In this document: positions 1 through 7,308 of the stretch, piece by piece
Numbering within the stretch: the stretch's first letter is position 1
Layout: each line of letters opens with the position of its first letter
Program-made: the position numbers and the translations under genes
The notes under the pieces: model-generated
Databases searched by the model: none
Seen by the model: only the letters and a program-made list of their open reading frames with translations
Told to the model about the DNA's origin: nothing
DNA from: JBJXGV01 sp046160485
GTDB taxonomy: Bacteria; Orphanbacterota; Orphanbacteria; JBJXGV01
DNA: 15,324 bases
Assembly: GCA_046160485.1 (NCBI GenBank)
Contig: JBJXGV010000058.1
Coordinates: forward strand, 1-15,324
Reading direction: 5' to 3'

Positions 1-12
1 GCCCCTCGCGGG

Positions 13-321
13 GTGCGTGCGGCGCGCGGTGCGGCGCCCCGCCCTGCGCGTTCGGCGCCGGCGCTCGTGTGCGTGCGCGTGACGCCGCGCGGCGGTCGCG
101 ACGCGGTGACCGGATGGGACGGCGACACGCTGCGCGTGCGTGTCGCGGCGGCGCCGTCGGATGGCGCCGCGAATCGCGCGGTGATTGATCTGCTCGCGCG
201 GCACTTCGGCGTCGCGAAGCGCGACATCGAGTTGGTTCGCGGCGAATCAAGCCGTGAAAAGTGGGTTCGCGTCGGCGGTCTCGACGTTGCGGCGCTTCGA
301 GCGCGCGCGCCGAGCGCGTAG
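13..321 (+). CDS. DUF167 / YggU (UPF0235) family small protein, possibly 5'-partial
   Basis: Encodes about 102 residues if the GTG at 13 is the start. The core matches the small alpha/beta DUF167/YggU family: a strand with VRVTPRGGRDAV (about residues 21-32), then LRVRVAAAPSDGAANRAVIDLLARHFGV, where the 'DGAAN' turn is the family hallmark, then a C-terminal 'GESSREKWVRV'. The molecular role of the family is not settled. The frame stays open to base 1, so the true start may lie outside the window; the first 15 residues are Ala/Arg/Pro-rich and not family-like. The gene ends 28 bp before the phosphorylase gene on the same strand, so the two may share a transcript. Family call is secure, start is not. 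Confidence 0.85.
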   Translation: MRAARGAAPRPARSAPALVCVRVTPRGGRDAVTGWDGDTLRVRVAAAPSDGAANRAVIDLLARHFGVAKRDIELVRGESSREKWVRVGGLDVAALRARAPSA

Positions 322-349
322 GCGACACGACAAAGGAGTCGAATCGAGA

Positions 350-1204
350 ATGGAAGAGAATCTGCAGGGACTCATCGGCGACGCCGTCGCCGCGATTCGC
401 AAGATGACGGACGCGCGCCCGGAAATCGGCATCGTGCTCGGCACCGGCCTCGGCGAGGGATCGCTCACGGACGAACTCTCGGTGAGGATGCGCGTTCCGT
501 ACGGCGAGATCCCGCACTTTCCGCGATCCACCGTCGAGAGCCACGCGGGAAATCTGATCTTCGGAACGCTGCGCGGGCGCGAGGTCGCCGTGATGAGCGG
601 GCGCGTCCACTTCTACGAAGGCTACACGATGCGCGAGGTGACGTTCCCCATTCGCGCGCTCCGCGGGCTCGGCGCCGACACGATGATCATGTCGAGCGCG
701 GTCGGCGGCATGAATCCGCTCATGAACGCGGGCGAGATCGTCTGCGTCGTCGATCACATCAATCTCATGGGCGACAACCCGCTCATCGGAAAGAACGACG
801 ATGCGCTCGGGCCGCGTTTTCCCGACATGTCGGAGCCGTATTCGCAAGCGCTGATCGAGATCGCGGAGAAGACGGCGCTTCGGCTCGGGCTGCCGCTCAA
901 CAAGGGCGTGCTCGTCGCGGTCGCCGGGCCGAATCTGGAAACGCGCGCCGAGTACCGCTTCTTGCGCGCGATCGGCGCGGATATCGTCGGCATGTCGATG
1001 ATTCCCGAGACGATCGTCGCGGTTCACGGCGGCATGCGCGTTCTCGGCCTCTCGGTGATCACGGACGAGTGCCTGCCCGATGCGCTCAAGCCGGTCGACA
1101 TTCAAGCGATCTTGCGCATCGCGGGCGAGGCGGAGCCGAAGCTCGCGCGGCTCGTCTGCGAGATCGTTGCGCAAATCCCGCTCGCATCGAAACGGCCCGC
1201 GTGA
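350..1204 (+). CDS. punA: Purine nucleoside phosphorylase, trimeric (punA-type)
   Basis: Cytoplasmic purine salvage enzyme (nucleoside + phosphate to base + ribose-1-phosphate). The 284-residue length fits the trimeric class I family. The ATG at 350 was chosen because AAAGGAG (332-338) precedes it and the protein then begins at the usual point; an upstream in-frame ATG at 185 would run through the previous gene. Visible motifs: phosphate loop GTGLG (31-35), SGRVHFYEG (83-91) with the His/Glu that bind phosphate and ribose, NPLIG (143-147), AGPNLETRAE (192-201) whose Glu197 corresponds to human Glu201, GMSMIPE (214-220), and SVITD (235-239). Asp239 occupies the position of human Asn243, the base-recognition residue, so substrate range may differ from a strict 6-oxopurine enzyme. 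Its stop overlaps the ileS start as GTGA. Confidence 0.93.
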   Translation: MEENLQGLIGDAVAAIRKMTDARPEIGIVLGTGLGEGSLTDELSVRMRVPYGEIPHFPRSTVESHAGNLIFGTLRGREVAVMSGRVHFYEGYTMREVTFPIRALRGLGADTMIMSSAVGGMNPLMNAGEIVCVVDHINLMGDNPLIGKNDDALGPRFPDMSEPYSQALIEIAEKTALRLGLPLNKGVLVAVAGPNLETRAEYRFLRAIGADIVGMSMIPETIVAVHGGMRVLGLSVITDECLPDALKPVDIQAILRIAGEAEPKLARLVCEIVAQIPLASKRPA

Positions 1205-4200
1205 GCGCATCCGCGTCGCGCGATACGCACGCGCCGCCGGCAGCGGGCGCGCGCTTCGAGACGCTCGCGCAGGGTGAGGCCGCGCCCGCGCGCGAGCAGC
1301 GCATTCTCGCGTTCTGGGAGAAGCACGATGTTTTCCGGCGCAGCATGGAGCCGAAGAACGCCGCCGCGGAAAACTTCGTCTTCTTCGAAGGCCCGCCGAC
1401 CGCGAACGCGCACCCCGGCGTGCATCACGCCGCCGCGCGCATCGTGAAGGACCTCTTCTGTCGCTACCAGACGATGCTCGGCAAACGCGTCCTAAGAAAG
1501 GGCGGATGGGATTGCCACGGACTTCCCGTCGAACTCGAGGTCGAAAAGGCGCTCAAGCTCTCGACGAAGGGCGACGTCGAGAAGTACGGCATCGCCGCGT
1601 TCAACGCGAAATGCCGCGAGCGCGTCATGACGTTCGCCGAGGAATGGACGCGGCTCTCCGCGCGGATCGGTTTCTGGTCCGACACGGAAAACGCGTACAT
1701 GACGCTCACGAATTCGTACGTCGAGTCGGTGTGGTGGATCTTGAGCGAGCTTCATCGCAAAGGGCTCGTCTTCGAAGGACGAAAGGTCGTGCCGTATTGC
1801 CCGCGCTGCGAGACGTCGCTTTCGAGCCACGAGGTTTCGCAGGGCTACAAGGACGTGCAGGATCCCTCTGTGTTCGTGCGCTTCCGCGTCGCGGGTGCGT
1901 CGAACCGATCGTTCCTTGTGTGGACGACCACGCCGTGGACGCTGATCTCGAACGTCGCGCTGGCGGTCAACCCGGATATCGACTACGTGCTCGCCGCCGC
2001 GGGTGGCGAAGAGATGTGGATCGCACAGGCGCGCGCCGCCGCCGTACTCGACGGCGACTGGACGGTCGTCGAGAAGAAGACGGGCGCCGAACTCGCGGCG
2101 CTCGGGCTTCGCTACGAGCCGCTCTTTCCGTTCGCGGACGCCGGCGACGCGGGCTATAGACTCGTCACGGCGGGATTCGTGTCGACGGAAGACGGCACCG
2201 GGATCGTGCACATGGCTCCGGCGTTCGGCGAAGACGACGCGAACGTGGGTCGTCAGCACGGCCTGCCGACGCTTCAGCCCGTCGATCTCTCCGGCAAGTT
2301 CACCGACGCGGTCACGCCGTGGGCCGGTCGCTTCGTGAAGGACGCGGATGCCGATATTCTTCGCGATCTGAAGACGCGCGGCCTGCTCTTCAAGCGCGAC
2401 ACGCTCGTCCACTCGTACCCGCACTGTTGGCGCTGCGAATCGCCGCTTCTCTACTTCGCGAAGACCTCGTGGTTCGTGAAGACGACCGCGTATCAAGACG
2501 CGCTGATTCGCGAGAACAACAGCATCAACTGGGTGCCGGACGAAATCGGGAGCGGCCGCTTCGGGCAGTGGCTCGAGGGGAACATCGACTGGAATCTTTC
2601 GCGCGATCGCTACTGGGGCACGCCTCTTCCGGTCTGGCGATGCGCCGCGTGCGGGCCATCCGCCGATATCTGCATCGGCTCTGTCGAAGAGCTCGCGCGA
2701 AGGTCGGGGAGAGATCTCGCGAGCCTCGACCTGCACCGCCCTTACGTCGACGAGATCGAATTCGCGTGCGGCGCGTGCGGCGGTTCGATGCGGCGCGTCT
2801 CGCCGGTGATCGACGCATGGTTCGACTCGGGCTCGATGCCGTTCGCGCAGTGGCACTACCCCTTCGAGAATAAGCACCTCGTCGACGAGGCGGCGGCGCC
2901 CGACGCGTGGGCGAAGCGCCGCCAGTTTCCCGCCGACTTCATTTCAGAAGGTCTCGATCAAACGCGCGGCTGGTTCTATTCGCTTCTCGCGGTGTCGACG
3001 CTTCTCGATCGCGGCACGTCGTACAAGAACTGCGTCGTCATCGGTCTCATTCAAGACGAGCACGGCAAGAAAATGTCGAAGTCGAAGGGGAACGTCGTCG
3101 ACCCGTGGAAGGTCATCGACGGCGAGGGCGCGGACGCGCTGCGCTGGTATCTGCTCTGGTCGAGTCCGCCGTCGATCTCGAAGCGCTTCAACATCACGGA
3201 TCTCGCGGAGACGGGGCGGCGGTACATCGGCACGCTCGAGAATCTCTACAATTTCTTCGCGCTCTACGCGGCAATCGATGGCTACGACCCGGGCGCGCAC
3301 ACCGTCAGCGCGGCGGATTTGAAGCCGATGGACCAGTGGATTCGTTGGCGGCTCGAGGATCTGGTCGTCGGAATGCGGAAGGCGCTCGGCGCGTACGATA
3401 CGGCGCAGGCGGCGCGCGCGCTGCAGGCGTTCGTGATCGACGATCTCTCGAACTGGTACGTGCGCCGTTCGCGGAGCCGTTTCTGGGCGGGCGGGGTCGA
3501 GGCCGATAAGATCGCGGCGTTCGACACGCTCTATACGTGCCTCGTGGAATCGACGAAGCTGGCGGCGCCATTTACGCCGTTCATCGCGGAGGATCTGTAC
3601 CAGAAGCTCGTAGCGCGTACGGCAACGAGTGCCGACTCCGAAGGCGCGCGTGCGCAGAGCGTGCATCTGGCCGAGTTCCCGACCGCGAGGATCGCGGGCG
3701 CGGGCGACACCGCGCGCTCGCGCGCCCTCGCGCAAATGGAACTCGTCCGAAGCGCCGTCGCGCTCGGGCGCGCGGCGCGCAACGCAGCGGCGATCAAGAC
3801 GCGGCAACCGCTCGCGCGCGCCAGCCTCGTGCTGCCGGAGAACGCTCGCGCGCTGCTCGACACATCGCTGTCCGAAAACGCGCGCCTGCGTGAGATCATT
3901 CTCGACGAACTCAACTTGAAACAGATCGTGATCCTGACTGAGAATGACGTTGCCTCGCGGCTTCGGCTCTCGGTGAAGCTCCGCTTCGACAAGTTTGGTG
4001 CGCGGCTCGGAAAAAAAGCGAAGGCGTTCGCCGCGGCGATGCAGGGATTGCCGGAGGATTCGCTGCGCGATTACGCGCGCCGCAATCTCACTTCGATCGC
4101 GGTCGACGGGGACGAGATCGCGCTCGAGGGAGACGAGGCCGAGGTGAAGCGCGAAGCGCTGGCCGCGAGCGAAGTGTTCGCGGAGGAGTCGGGAATCGGC

Positions 4201-4530
4201 GTTCTGCTCGATACGGCCCTCAACGCCGACCTCGTCAGCGAAGGCTTCGCACGCGAGGTCGTAAACAAGATTCAGTTCATGCGCAAAGAAGCCGATTTTC
4301 AGGTCGCGGATCGGATCCACGTCACGATAGAAACCGCTTCCGAAGCGCTCAGCGCCGCGGTGGAGCAGCATCGCGATTACATCGCGGAGGAGACGCTCGC
4401 GATCGAAATCGCCATGGCGCCGGCGGCCGGCGAAGCGACGAAGAGTTGGGACATCAATGGGGAGGCGGCACAGATCGGCCTCTCCAGAGCGGCGGCACCG
4501 ACGCCATCGAGAAGGGACACCGGCACGTGA
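1201..4530 (+). CDS. ileS: Isoleucyl-tRNA synthetase, IleS2/eukaryote-like type
   Basis: Charges tRNA-Ile with isoleucine and edits misactivated valine. The 1109-residue length fits the longer IleS2 class. Order: N-terminal catalytic half with GPPTAN (64-69) and a HIGH-equivalent GVHH (73-76); editing domain (CP1) with VWTTTPWT (240-247) and the GTGIVHMAPAFGEDD segment (332-346); Cys pairs YCPRC near 200, HCWRC near 405 and CAAC/CGAC near 480-520, likely zinc-binding; KMSKS (624-628); then the anticodon-binding and C-terminal domains. GTG at 1201 is in frame, overlaps the phosphorylase stop (GTGA) and gives the expected N-terminus; no clear Shine-Dalgarno is seen, so translational coupling is likely. 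Bacterial IleS1 normally has HxGH; the GxHH arrangement here is the variant reported for mupirocin hyper-resistant IleS2 enzymes. It is followed without a gap by dksA-like and lspA. Confidence 0.97.
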   Translation: MSASASRDTHAPPAAGARFETLAQGEAAPAREQRILAFWEKHDVFRRSMEPKNAAAENFVFFEGPPTANAHPGVHHAAARIVKDLFCRYQTMLGKRVLRKGGWDCHGLPVELEVEKALKLSTKGDVEKYGIAAFNAKCRERVMTFAEEWTRLSARIGFWSDTENAYMTLTNSYVESVWWILSELHRKGLVFEGRKVVPYCPRCETSLSSHEVSQGYKDVQDPSVFVRFRVAGASNRSFLVWTTTPWTLISNVALAVNPDIDYVLAAAGGEEMWIAQARAAAVLDGDWTVVEKKTGAELAALGLRYEPLFPFADAGDAGYRLVTAGFVSTEDGTGIVHMAPAFGEDDANVGRQHGLPTLQPVDLSGKFTDAVTPWAGRFVKDADADILRDLKTRGLLFKRDTLVHSYPHCWRCESPLLYFAKTSWFVKTTAYQDALIRENNSINWVPDEIGSGRFGQWLEGNIDWNLSRDRYWGTPLPVWRCAACGPSADICIGSVEELARRSGRDLASLDLHRPYVDEIEFACGACGGSMRRVSPVIDAWFDSGSMPFAQWHYPFENKHLVDEAAAPDAWAKRRQFPADFISEGLDQTRGWFYSLLAVSTLLDRGTSYKNCVVIGLIQDEHGKKMSKSKGNVVDPWKVIDGEGADALRWYLLWSSPPSISKRFNITDLAETGRRYIGTLENLYNFFALYAAIDGYDPGAHTVSAADLKPMDQWIRWRLEDLVVGMRKALGAYDTAQAARALQAFVIDDLSNWYVRRSRSRFWAGGVEADKIAAFDTLYTCLVESTKLAAPFTPFIAEDLYQKLVARTATSADSEGARAQSVHLAEFPTARIAGAGDTARSRALAQMELVRSAVALGRAARNAAAIKTRQPLARASLVLPENARALLDTSLSENARLREIILDELNLKQIVILTENDVASRLRLSVKLRFDKFGARLGKKAKAFAAAMQGLPEDSLRDYARRNLTSIAVDGDEIALEGDEAEVKREALAASEVFAEESGIGVLLDTALNADLVSEGFAREVVNKIQFMRKEADFQVADRIHVTIETASEALSAAVEQHRDYIAEETLAIEIAMAPAAGEATKSWDINGEAAQIGLSRAAAPTPSRRDTGT

Positions 4531-4901
4531 CAAACGAAGAGTTGAAGAAGTGCGAGGAGCGGCTCCTTGCGGAGCGCACCCGATACATGGAAGAACTCGG
4601 CGTCCTCGAGGAGGCGATGAACAGCACGCCGCGCGATTCGGCGGGCGATCTCTCGGCGTATTCGCTTCACATGGCCGATCAGGGAACGGATGCGATGGAG
4701 CGCGAGAAGACGATCAACTTCGCTTCGCGCGACGGCGCGATCTTGCAGGCGATCAACGATGCGCTCTTTCGCATCCACGAAGGGAAGTACGGGTCGTGCG
4801 ACCGGTGCGGCGAGGCGATTCATCCCGAGCGGCTGGAGGCTGTTCCTCATACGCGGTTTTGCTCCGCGTGTCAGGAGAAGGAGGAGCGAGGTCGGCGTTG
4901 A
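4527..4901 (+). CDS. DksA/TraR-family C4 zinc-finger protein (short form)
   Basis: 124-residue relative of DksA, which acts through the RNA polymerase secondary channel. The N-terminal half is a charged helix suited to the coiled coil (residues 1-30). It is followed by the conserved HMADQGTDAMERE stretch (48-60), whose acidic residues at the tip take the place of the DksA DxxDxA motif. The C-terminus holds a four-cysteine zinc finger, CDRC (91-94) and CSAC (112-115). GTG at 4527 is preferred because it overlaps the ileS stop (GTGA) and follows AGAAGGGA; an in-frame ATG at 4446 would lie deep inside ileS. A short dksA-like gene between ileS and lspA is a recurrent arrangement in several phyla. 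Whether it responds to ppGpp cannot be judged from sequence. Confidence 0.92.
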   Translation: MTNEELKKCEERLLAERTRYMEELGVLEEAMNSTPRDSAGDLSAYSLHMADQGTDAMEREKTINFASRDGAILQAINDALFRIHEGKYGSCDRCGEAIHPERLEAVPHTRFCSACQEKEERGRR

Positions 4902-5410
4902 GAGCCTCAGCTGCGAGGCTCTGCGCTGTCGCCGGCGGGGTCGTGCTCCTCGATCAACTCACGAAGTTCATCGTGATGGCGACGCTCCCGTTCCACACGT
5001 CGCGCCCCGTCATCGGCAACGTCGTGAGGCTGACGTACATCAAGAATCAGGGCATCGCGTTCGGCCTTCTGAGCGACAGCGGCCTCCCATTCGCGTTCGT
5101 TTCGATCGCGGCAATGCTTCTCATTCTCTTCTCTCTGCGACGGCTGCCGAAAGAAGCGGCGGCGCCGCGGTTCGCCATGGCCGCGATTCTCGGCGGTGCC
5201 GCGGGAAACTTGATCGATCGTGTTCGCTTCGGCGAGGTCGTCGACTTCATCGACATCGGCATTGCGCATCTGCGATGGCCCGTCTTCAATTTCGCGGACG
5301 TCGCGGTGACGACCGGCGTTTGTCTCTTCGTCGTCGGGTCGGTGCTTAAGCGTGACGAACAGCCACCGACCGTCGAATCCGAAGCAGGACCGAGTCTCGG
5401 TTCCGCGTAG
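4898..5410 (+). CDS. lspA: Lipoprotein signal peptidase II
   Basis: Inner-membrane aspartyl protease that removes signal peptides from prolipoproteins after lipid attachment. 170 residues with four predicted hydrophobic segments, about 8-28, 63-80, 92-108 and 131-150. Family motifs are all present: DQLTK (19-23), NQGIAFG (50-56), GGAAGNLIDR (99-108), VVDFI (114-118) and FNFADV (130-135). Asp116 and Asp134 match the catalytic dyad (spacing 18, as in E. coli). TTG at 4898 is taken as start because it overlaps the preceding stop (TTGA), follows AGGAGAAGGAGGAG (4873-4886), and puts the N-terminus a few residues before helix 1; longer readings run through the dksA-like gene in another frame. The C-terminal 20 residues are polar and overlap the start of the next gene. 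Confidence 0.95.
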   Translation: MRASAARLCAVAGGVVLLDQLTKFIVMATLPFHTSRPVIGNVVRLTYIKNQGIAFGLLSDSGLPFAFVSIAAMLLILFSLRRLPKEAAAPRFAMAAILGGAAGNLIDRVRFGEVVDFIDIGIAHLRWPVFNFADVAVTTGVCLFVVGSVLKRDEQPPTVESEAGPSLGSA

Positions 5411-6353
5411 CGCGGCGGGGGAGCGGCTCGATCGTTTCCTCGCGGCGCGCGCCGGTGGCGTTCCGACGCGCAGCCGCTTCGCGAAACTCATCGACGACGG
5501 CCACGTGCTCGTCAATGGGCGCCGCGCGAAACCCGCGCAGTCCCTGCGCGACGGGGACTCGATTGACATCGAGTTCCCGACGCCCGAGCCGTCGCACCTC
5601 ATCCCCGAAGCGATCCCGCTTCGAATTGTTTTCGAGGACGAGCACCTGCTTGTGATCGACAAGCCCGCGGGGCTCGTCGTTCACCCCGGCAGCGGCGTTC
5701 GCACCGGAACGCTCGTGCACGCGCTTCTGCATCACACGCAAGATCTCTCGCGCGGCGGCACGCCGGAGCGGCCCGGAATCGTCCATCGCCTCGACAAGGA
5801 GACGTCGGGCCTTCTCGTCGTCGCGAAGAACGAGGCGGCGCACGTTGGGTTGGCGCGCGACCTTGCGGCGCGGAGGCTGCGGCGCGTGTACGGGTGCGTC
5901 ACGTGGGGAGCGCCCCGCGCGAGCGGGCGCGTCGACGCGCCGATCGGCCGGGACCGTCGCGACCGGAAGAAGATGGGCGTGCGCGACGACGGCCGCGCCG
6001 CTCGAACGAATTTCACCGTGCTCGAGTCGTTCGAATTCACGAGCCTTCTCGACGTCGCCCTCGACACCGGGCGGACCCACCAGATCCGCGTTCACCTTGC
6101 ACACATCGGGCATCCCGTCTTCGGCGATCCGCTCTACGGCGGCCGCGCCGGCGCGATCTCACGCTTTGTCCCGCCCTCGCGCGCGCCGGTCGCGCGCGCG
6201 TACCTCGGGATGATCGCGCGCCAATCGCTTCACGCTCGCCGCCTCGCGTTCGTGCATCCGGCGACCGGCCGCGAACTCGAATTCGTTTCGGATTTCCCGC
6301 CGGATATCGAGGCGCTCGTGAGTGCGCTGCGCGATCGTGTAGCGCCCGCGTAA
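5352..6353 (+). CDS. rluD: RluA/RluD-family 23S rRNA pseudouridine synthase
   Basis: 333-residue enzyme that isomerises uridines in RNA, most likely 23S rRNA. An N-terminal S4 RNA-binding domain (about 22-72, including ERLDRFLAAR and HVLVNG) is followed by the catalytic domain: VIDKPAGLVVHPG (101-113), GIVHRLDKETSGLLV (142-156) with catalytic Asp148, and RTHQIRVHLAHIGHPVFGDP near 240. The order ileS-lspA-rluD is a known bacterial cluster, which supports the RluD assignment over RluA/RluC, but the exact target uridines cannot be read from the sequence. The GTG at 5352 lies 59 bp inside lspA. No later start codon exists before the S4 domain, so the overlap appears real. No strong Shine-Dalgarno is seen. 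Confidence 0.93.
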   Translation: MTNSHRPSNPKQDRVSVPRSAAGERLDRFLAARAGGVPTRSRFAKLIDDGHVLVNGRRAKPAQSLRDGDSIDIEFPTPEPSHLIPEAIPLRIVFEDEHLLVIDKPAGLVVHPGSGVRTGTLVHALLHHTQDLSRGGTPERPGIVHRLDKETSGLLVVAKNEAAHVGLARDLAARRLRRVYGCVTWGAPRASGRVDAPIGRDRRDRKKMGVRDDGRAARTNFTVLESFEFTSLLDVALDTGRTHQIRVHLAHIGHPVFGDPLYGGRAGAISRFVPPSRAPVARAYLGMIARQSLHARRLAFVHPATGRELEFVSDFPPDIEALVSALRDRVAPA

Positions 6354-6411
6354 TTCGCGGCGCCGCGTTCCTCGCATCGCGTTACCCGCGAGGTCATGCG
6401 CGGCGCTCTTC

Positions 6412-6439
6412 TTGAATCCTCTGCGGGTTCGTGTATCCT
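6412..6439 (+). promoter_or_regulatory. Candidate sigma70-type promoter for the partner-switch operon
   Basis: TTGAAT (6412-6417) and TATCCT (6434-6439) with a 16-bp spacer lie in the 123-bp gap after rluD and 38 bp before the STAS gene start. This is the only good promoter-like pair in the gap and it marks the break between the two operons. The match is 4 of 6 for the -10 and the spacer is slightly short, so this is a moderate call. No convincing terminator for the upstream operon is seen. Confidence 0.5.
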
Positions 6440-6444
6440 CTGCG
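6416..6444 (+). repeat. Direct repeat ATCCTCTGCG overlapping the promoter
   Basis: The 10-mer ATCCTCTGCG occurs at 6416-6425 and again at 6435-6444, 19 bp apart, close to two helical turns. The first copy starts in the -35 hexamer and the second covers most of the -10. This geometry would suit a dimeric regulator that blocks RNA polymerase, but it may also be chance; no regulator gene is visible next to it. Confidence 0.45.
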
Positions 6445-6476
6445 CGGTCGTTTGAATTCGCTGACTCGGAGGAGAA

Positions 6477-6836
6477 ATGCTCGAAGTCGTCCGGCGTGAT
6501 GCCGCGGGCGTCGCGATCCTTGCGTTGTCGGGGCAACTCGTCGGCGGAGAGAGCGGCGCATCGCTACAGCGAGAAGTCGACGCGATCCTCTCCGAGGGGA
6601 AGCGCAACGTTCTCCTCTCGATGACGAACCTTTCCTGGATCAGCTCGAGCGGCCTTGGGGAACTCGTGGCGAGTGTCACGGCGGTTCGGCGGGCGGGCGG
6701 CAAGCTCAAGGTTGCGGAGATGACGAAACGCGTCGAACTGATCATCGCGATCTCGAAACTCGCCGCGATGCTCGACCTGCACCCGACGGAAGCCGATGCG
6801 ATCGCCAGCTTTCATCCCGCGCCAGAGGGGGCCTAG
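6477..6836 (+). CDS. STAS-domain anti-anti-sigma factor (RsbV/SpoIIAA-like)
   Basis: 119-residue single STAS domain, the switch protein of partner-switching modules: unphosphorylated it captures the anti-sigma kinase, phosphorylated it releases it. The signature loop reads WISSSGLGELV (54-64). Ser58 aligns with the phosphorylated serine of SpoIIAA, while the preceding Asp of the usual DSSG is Ser here. ATG at 6477 follows a strong GGAGGAG (6468-6474). The HATPase partner gene starts on the base after its stop, and the phosphatase that would reactivate it is third in the operon, so all three module components are together. Confidence 0.92.
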   Translation: MLEVVRRDAAGVAILALSGQLVGGESGASLQREVDAILSEGKRNVLLSMTNLSWISSSGLGELVASVTAVRRAGGKLKVAEMTKRVELIIAISKLAAMLDLHPTEADAIASFHPAPEGA

Positions 6837-7289
6837 GTGGGCGCGCACGGGCGCGACGTTATTCAGATCTCGCTCCCGTCGAAGATGGAACATCTCTCCA
6901 TCGTCAATCGCGTAACCGAAGAGTTGGCCGACCAAGTGGGCCTCGGCGAGGACGACAAGAACTCCGTCGCGACCGCCGTCATCGAGGCGGCGACGAACGC
7001 GATCCAGCATGGCAACAGAAACGACTCGACGAAGACCGTGCGAGTGCGGTTTGTCATCACGCCGGAGCGACTCGAAGTTACCGTCACGGATCAGGGCGGC
7101 GGCTTCGATCCGCGCGATGTCGACGACCCGCTTAAGCCGGAGAACATGTTGCGCGAGCGCGGCCGCGGGATTTTCATCATCCGGGCGTTCATGGATGGCG
7201 TTCGTTTTTCTTACCGCGCGAATCGCGGCATGTCGGTGTCGCTGATCAAGAACCTTGCTCCTAGCACCCGCGAGCAGGTAAGCGGCTGA
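6837..7289 (+). CDS. Anti-sigma factor / serine kinase, HATPase_c_2 (RsbW/SpoIIAB-like)
   Basis: 150-residue GHKL-fold kinase expected to phosphorylate the STAS protein and to bind a sigma factor or another output partner. ATP-site motifs: N box with Glu50 and Asn54 (EAATNAIQHG, 50-59), G1 box VTDQGGGFDP (83-92, Asp85) and G2 box RGRGIFIIRAFMD (108-120). GTG at 6837 follows directly on the TAG of the STAS gene, and the AGAGGGGG just upstream can serve as RBS. No sigma factor gene is adjacent, so the client is unknown and may not be a sigma factor. Confidence 0.92.
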   Translation: MGAHGRDVIQISLPSKMEHLSIVNRVTEELADQVGLGEDDKNSVATAVIEAATNAIQHGNRNDSTKTVRVRFVITPERLEVTVTDQGGGFDPRDVDDPLKPENMLRERGRGIFIIRAFMDGVRFSYRANRGMSVSLIKNLAPSTREQVSG

Positions 7290-7308
7290 ACCACCCCGAG
7301 GAGAGGCT

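Noticed and set aside
1492..2877. Long open frame on the minus strand (461 codons)
   Set aside because: Lies wholly antisense to ileS; Arg/Ala-rich, no motif. It reflects the GC-rich codon bias of ileS.
4012..4018. A7 run in ileS as a programmed slippage site
   Set aside because: The frame continues normally through conserved downstream sequence and no alternative product is suggested.
2944..4533. Long open frame on the minus strand (529 codons)
   Set aside because: Also antisense to ileS, with arginine-rich low-information sequence and no RBS or domain.
5346..6113. Minus-strand open frame of 255 codons
   Set aside because: Antisense shadow of the pseudouridine synthase gene.
6346..6366. 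Inverted repeats around the rluD stop (CCGCG-TAATT-CGCGG and GCGGCGCCGC)
   Set aside because: Only five base pairs, no T tract, and such palindromes are expected by chance in GC-rich DNA; not called a terminator.
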